NCBI GenBank assembly: GCA_946885925.1
Contig: CAMPHP010000241.1
Location: forward strand, 1 to 5,794
Source: an uncultured Litorilinea sp.
GTDB lineage: Bacteria > Chloroflexota > Anaerolineae > Caldilineales > Caldilineaceae
DNA length: 5,794 bases
Direction of reading: 5' to 3'
The notes beneath the pieces are model-generated. The model searched no databases. It was not told the DNA's origin and saw only the letters and a program-made list of their open reading frames with translations. The stretch's first letter is position 1, and the number at the start of each line of letters is the position of its first letter. Position numbers and translations under genes: made by a program. Positions 5,777 through 5,794 of the stretch are shown here, one piece after another.

Positions 5777-5794
5777 AAACGGACAGAGGGGGTA

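Larger units (their letters stand above)
5596..5794. other. Leader region upstream of the first gene, no coding sequence seen
   Basis: No frame in these 199 bases gives a recognisable protein, and in particular no NosZ C-terminus. It is the longest non-coding stretch in the window and precedes the first gene, so a promoter is likely here. I cannot pick convincing -35 and -10 boxes. Two tandem repeats, described separately, are the only structure I see. Confidence 0.6.

Noticed and set aside
5596..5794. End of nosZ in the last bases of the window
   Set aside because: I translated the minus-strand frames: two stop early and the third gives no NosZ-like sequence.
1..5794. CRISPR arrays, tRNA or rRNA genes, insertion sequences
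   Set aside because: No regularly spaced repeats beyond two copies, no cloverleaf or rRNA-like sequence and no transposase were seen.

Overview
The window reads as the assembly and accessory part of a nitrous oxide reductase (nos) gene cluster. Every gene I can support lies on the minus strand, so transcription runs from high to low coordinates. The order is: a four-helix membrane protein resembling NosB (5595-4885), a NosD-NosF fusion (4794-2389), the NosY permease (2327-1497), the NosL copper chaperone (1427-924), a lipoprotein c-type cytochrome (838-404), a hairpin that may end the transcript (359-321), and a membrane protein cut by the left edge (278 to the edge) that appears to carry a frameshift. 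The reductase gene nosZ is not in the window. In clade II clusters it usually precedes nosB, so it may lie beyond the right edge; the last 199 bases do not encode it.

Working model: NosL, a lipoprotein with a CxxCGM motif, passes copper to the NosDFY ABC machine. NosY is the membrane permease, NosF the ATPase and NosD the extracytoplasmic beta-helix protein that docks the reductase. The lipoprotein cytochrome c is a candidate electron donor to the reductase. No NosR and no NosG, NosH or NosC genes are seen.

The most unusual item is the single open frame joining NosD to NosF. A signal peptide and beta-helix come first, then one transmembrane helix, a Gln-rich linker and a complete ABC ATPase, so each half falls on the correct side of the membrane. 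A good ribosome binding site and an ATG sit exactly where a free NosF would start, so the locus could make both the fusion and free NosF.

A second pattern is that every spacer between genes holds at least one two-copy, short tandem direct repeat (unit 10-15 bp, period 11-16 bp). The sequence differs in each spacer, and two of the repeats cover a stop codon.

Organism: an environmental bacterium of moderate G+C content. The NosB-like gene suggests a clade II type nos cluster. Anchoring both NosL and the cytochrome as lipoproteins would fit a Chloroflexota-like cell, but that placement is a guess from style and not from a marker gene.
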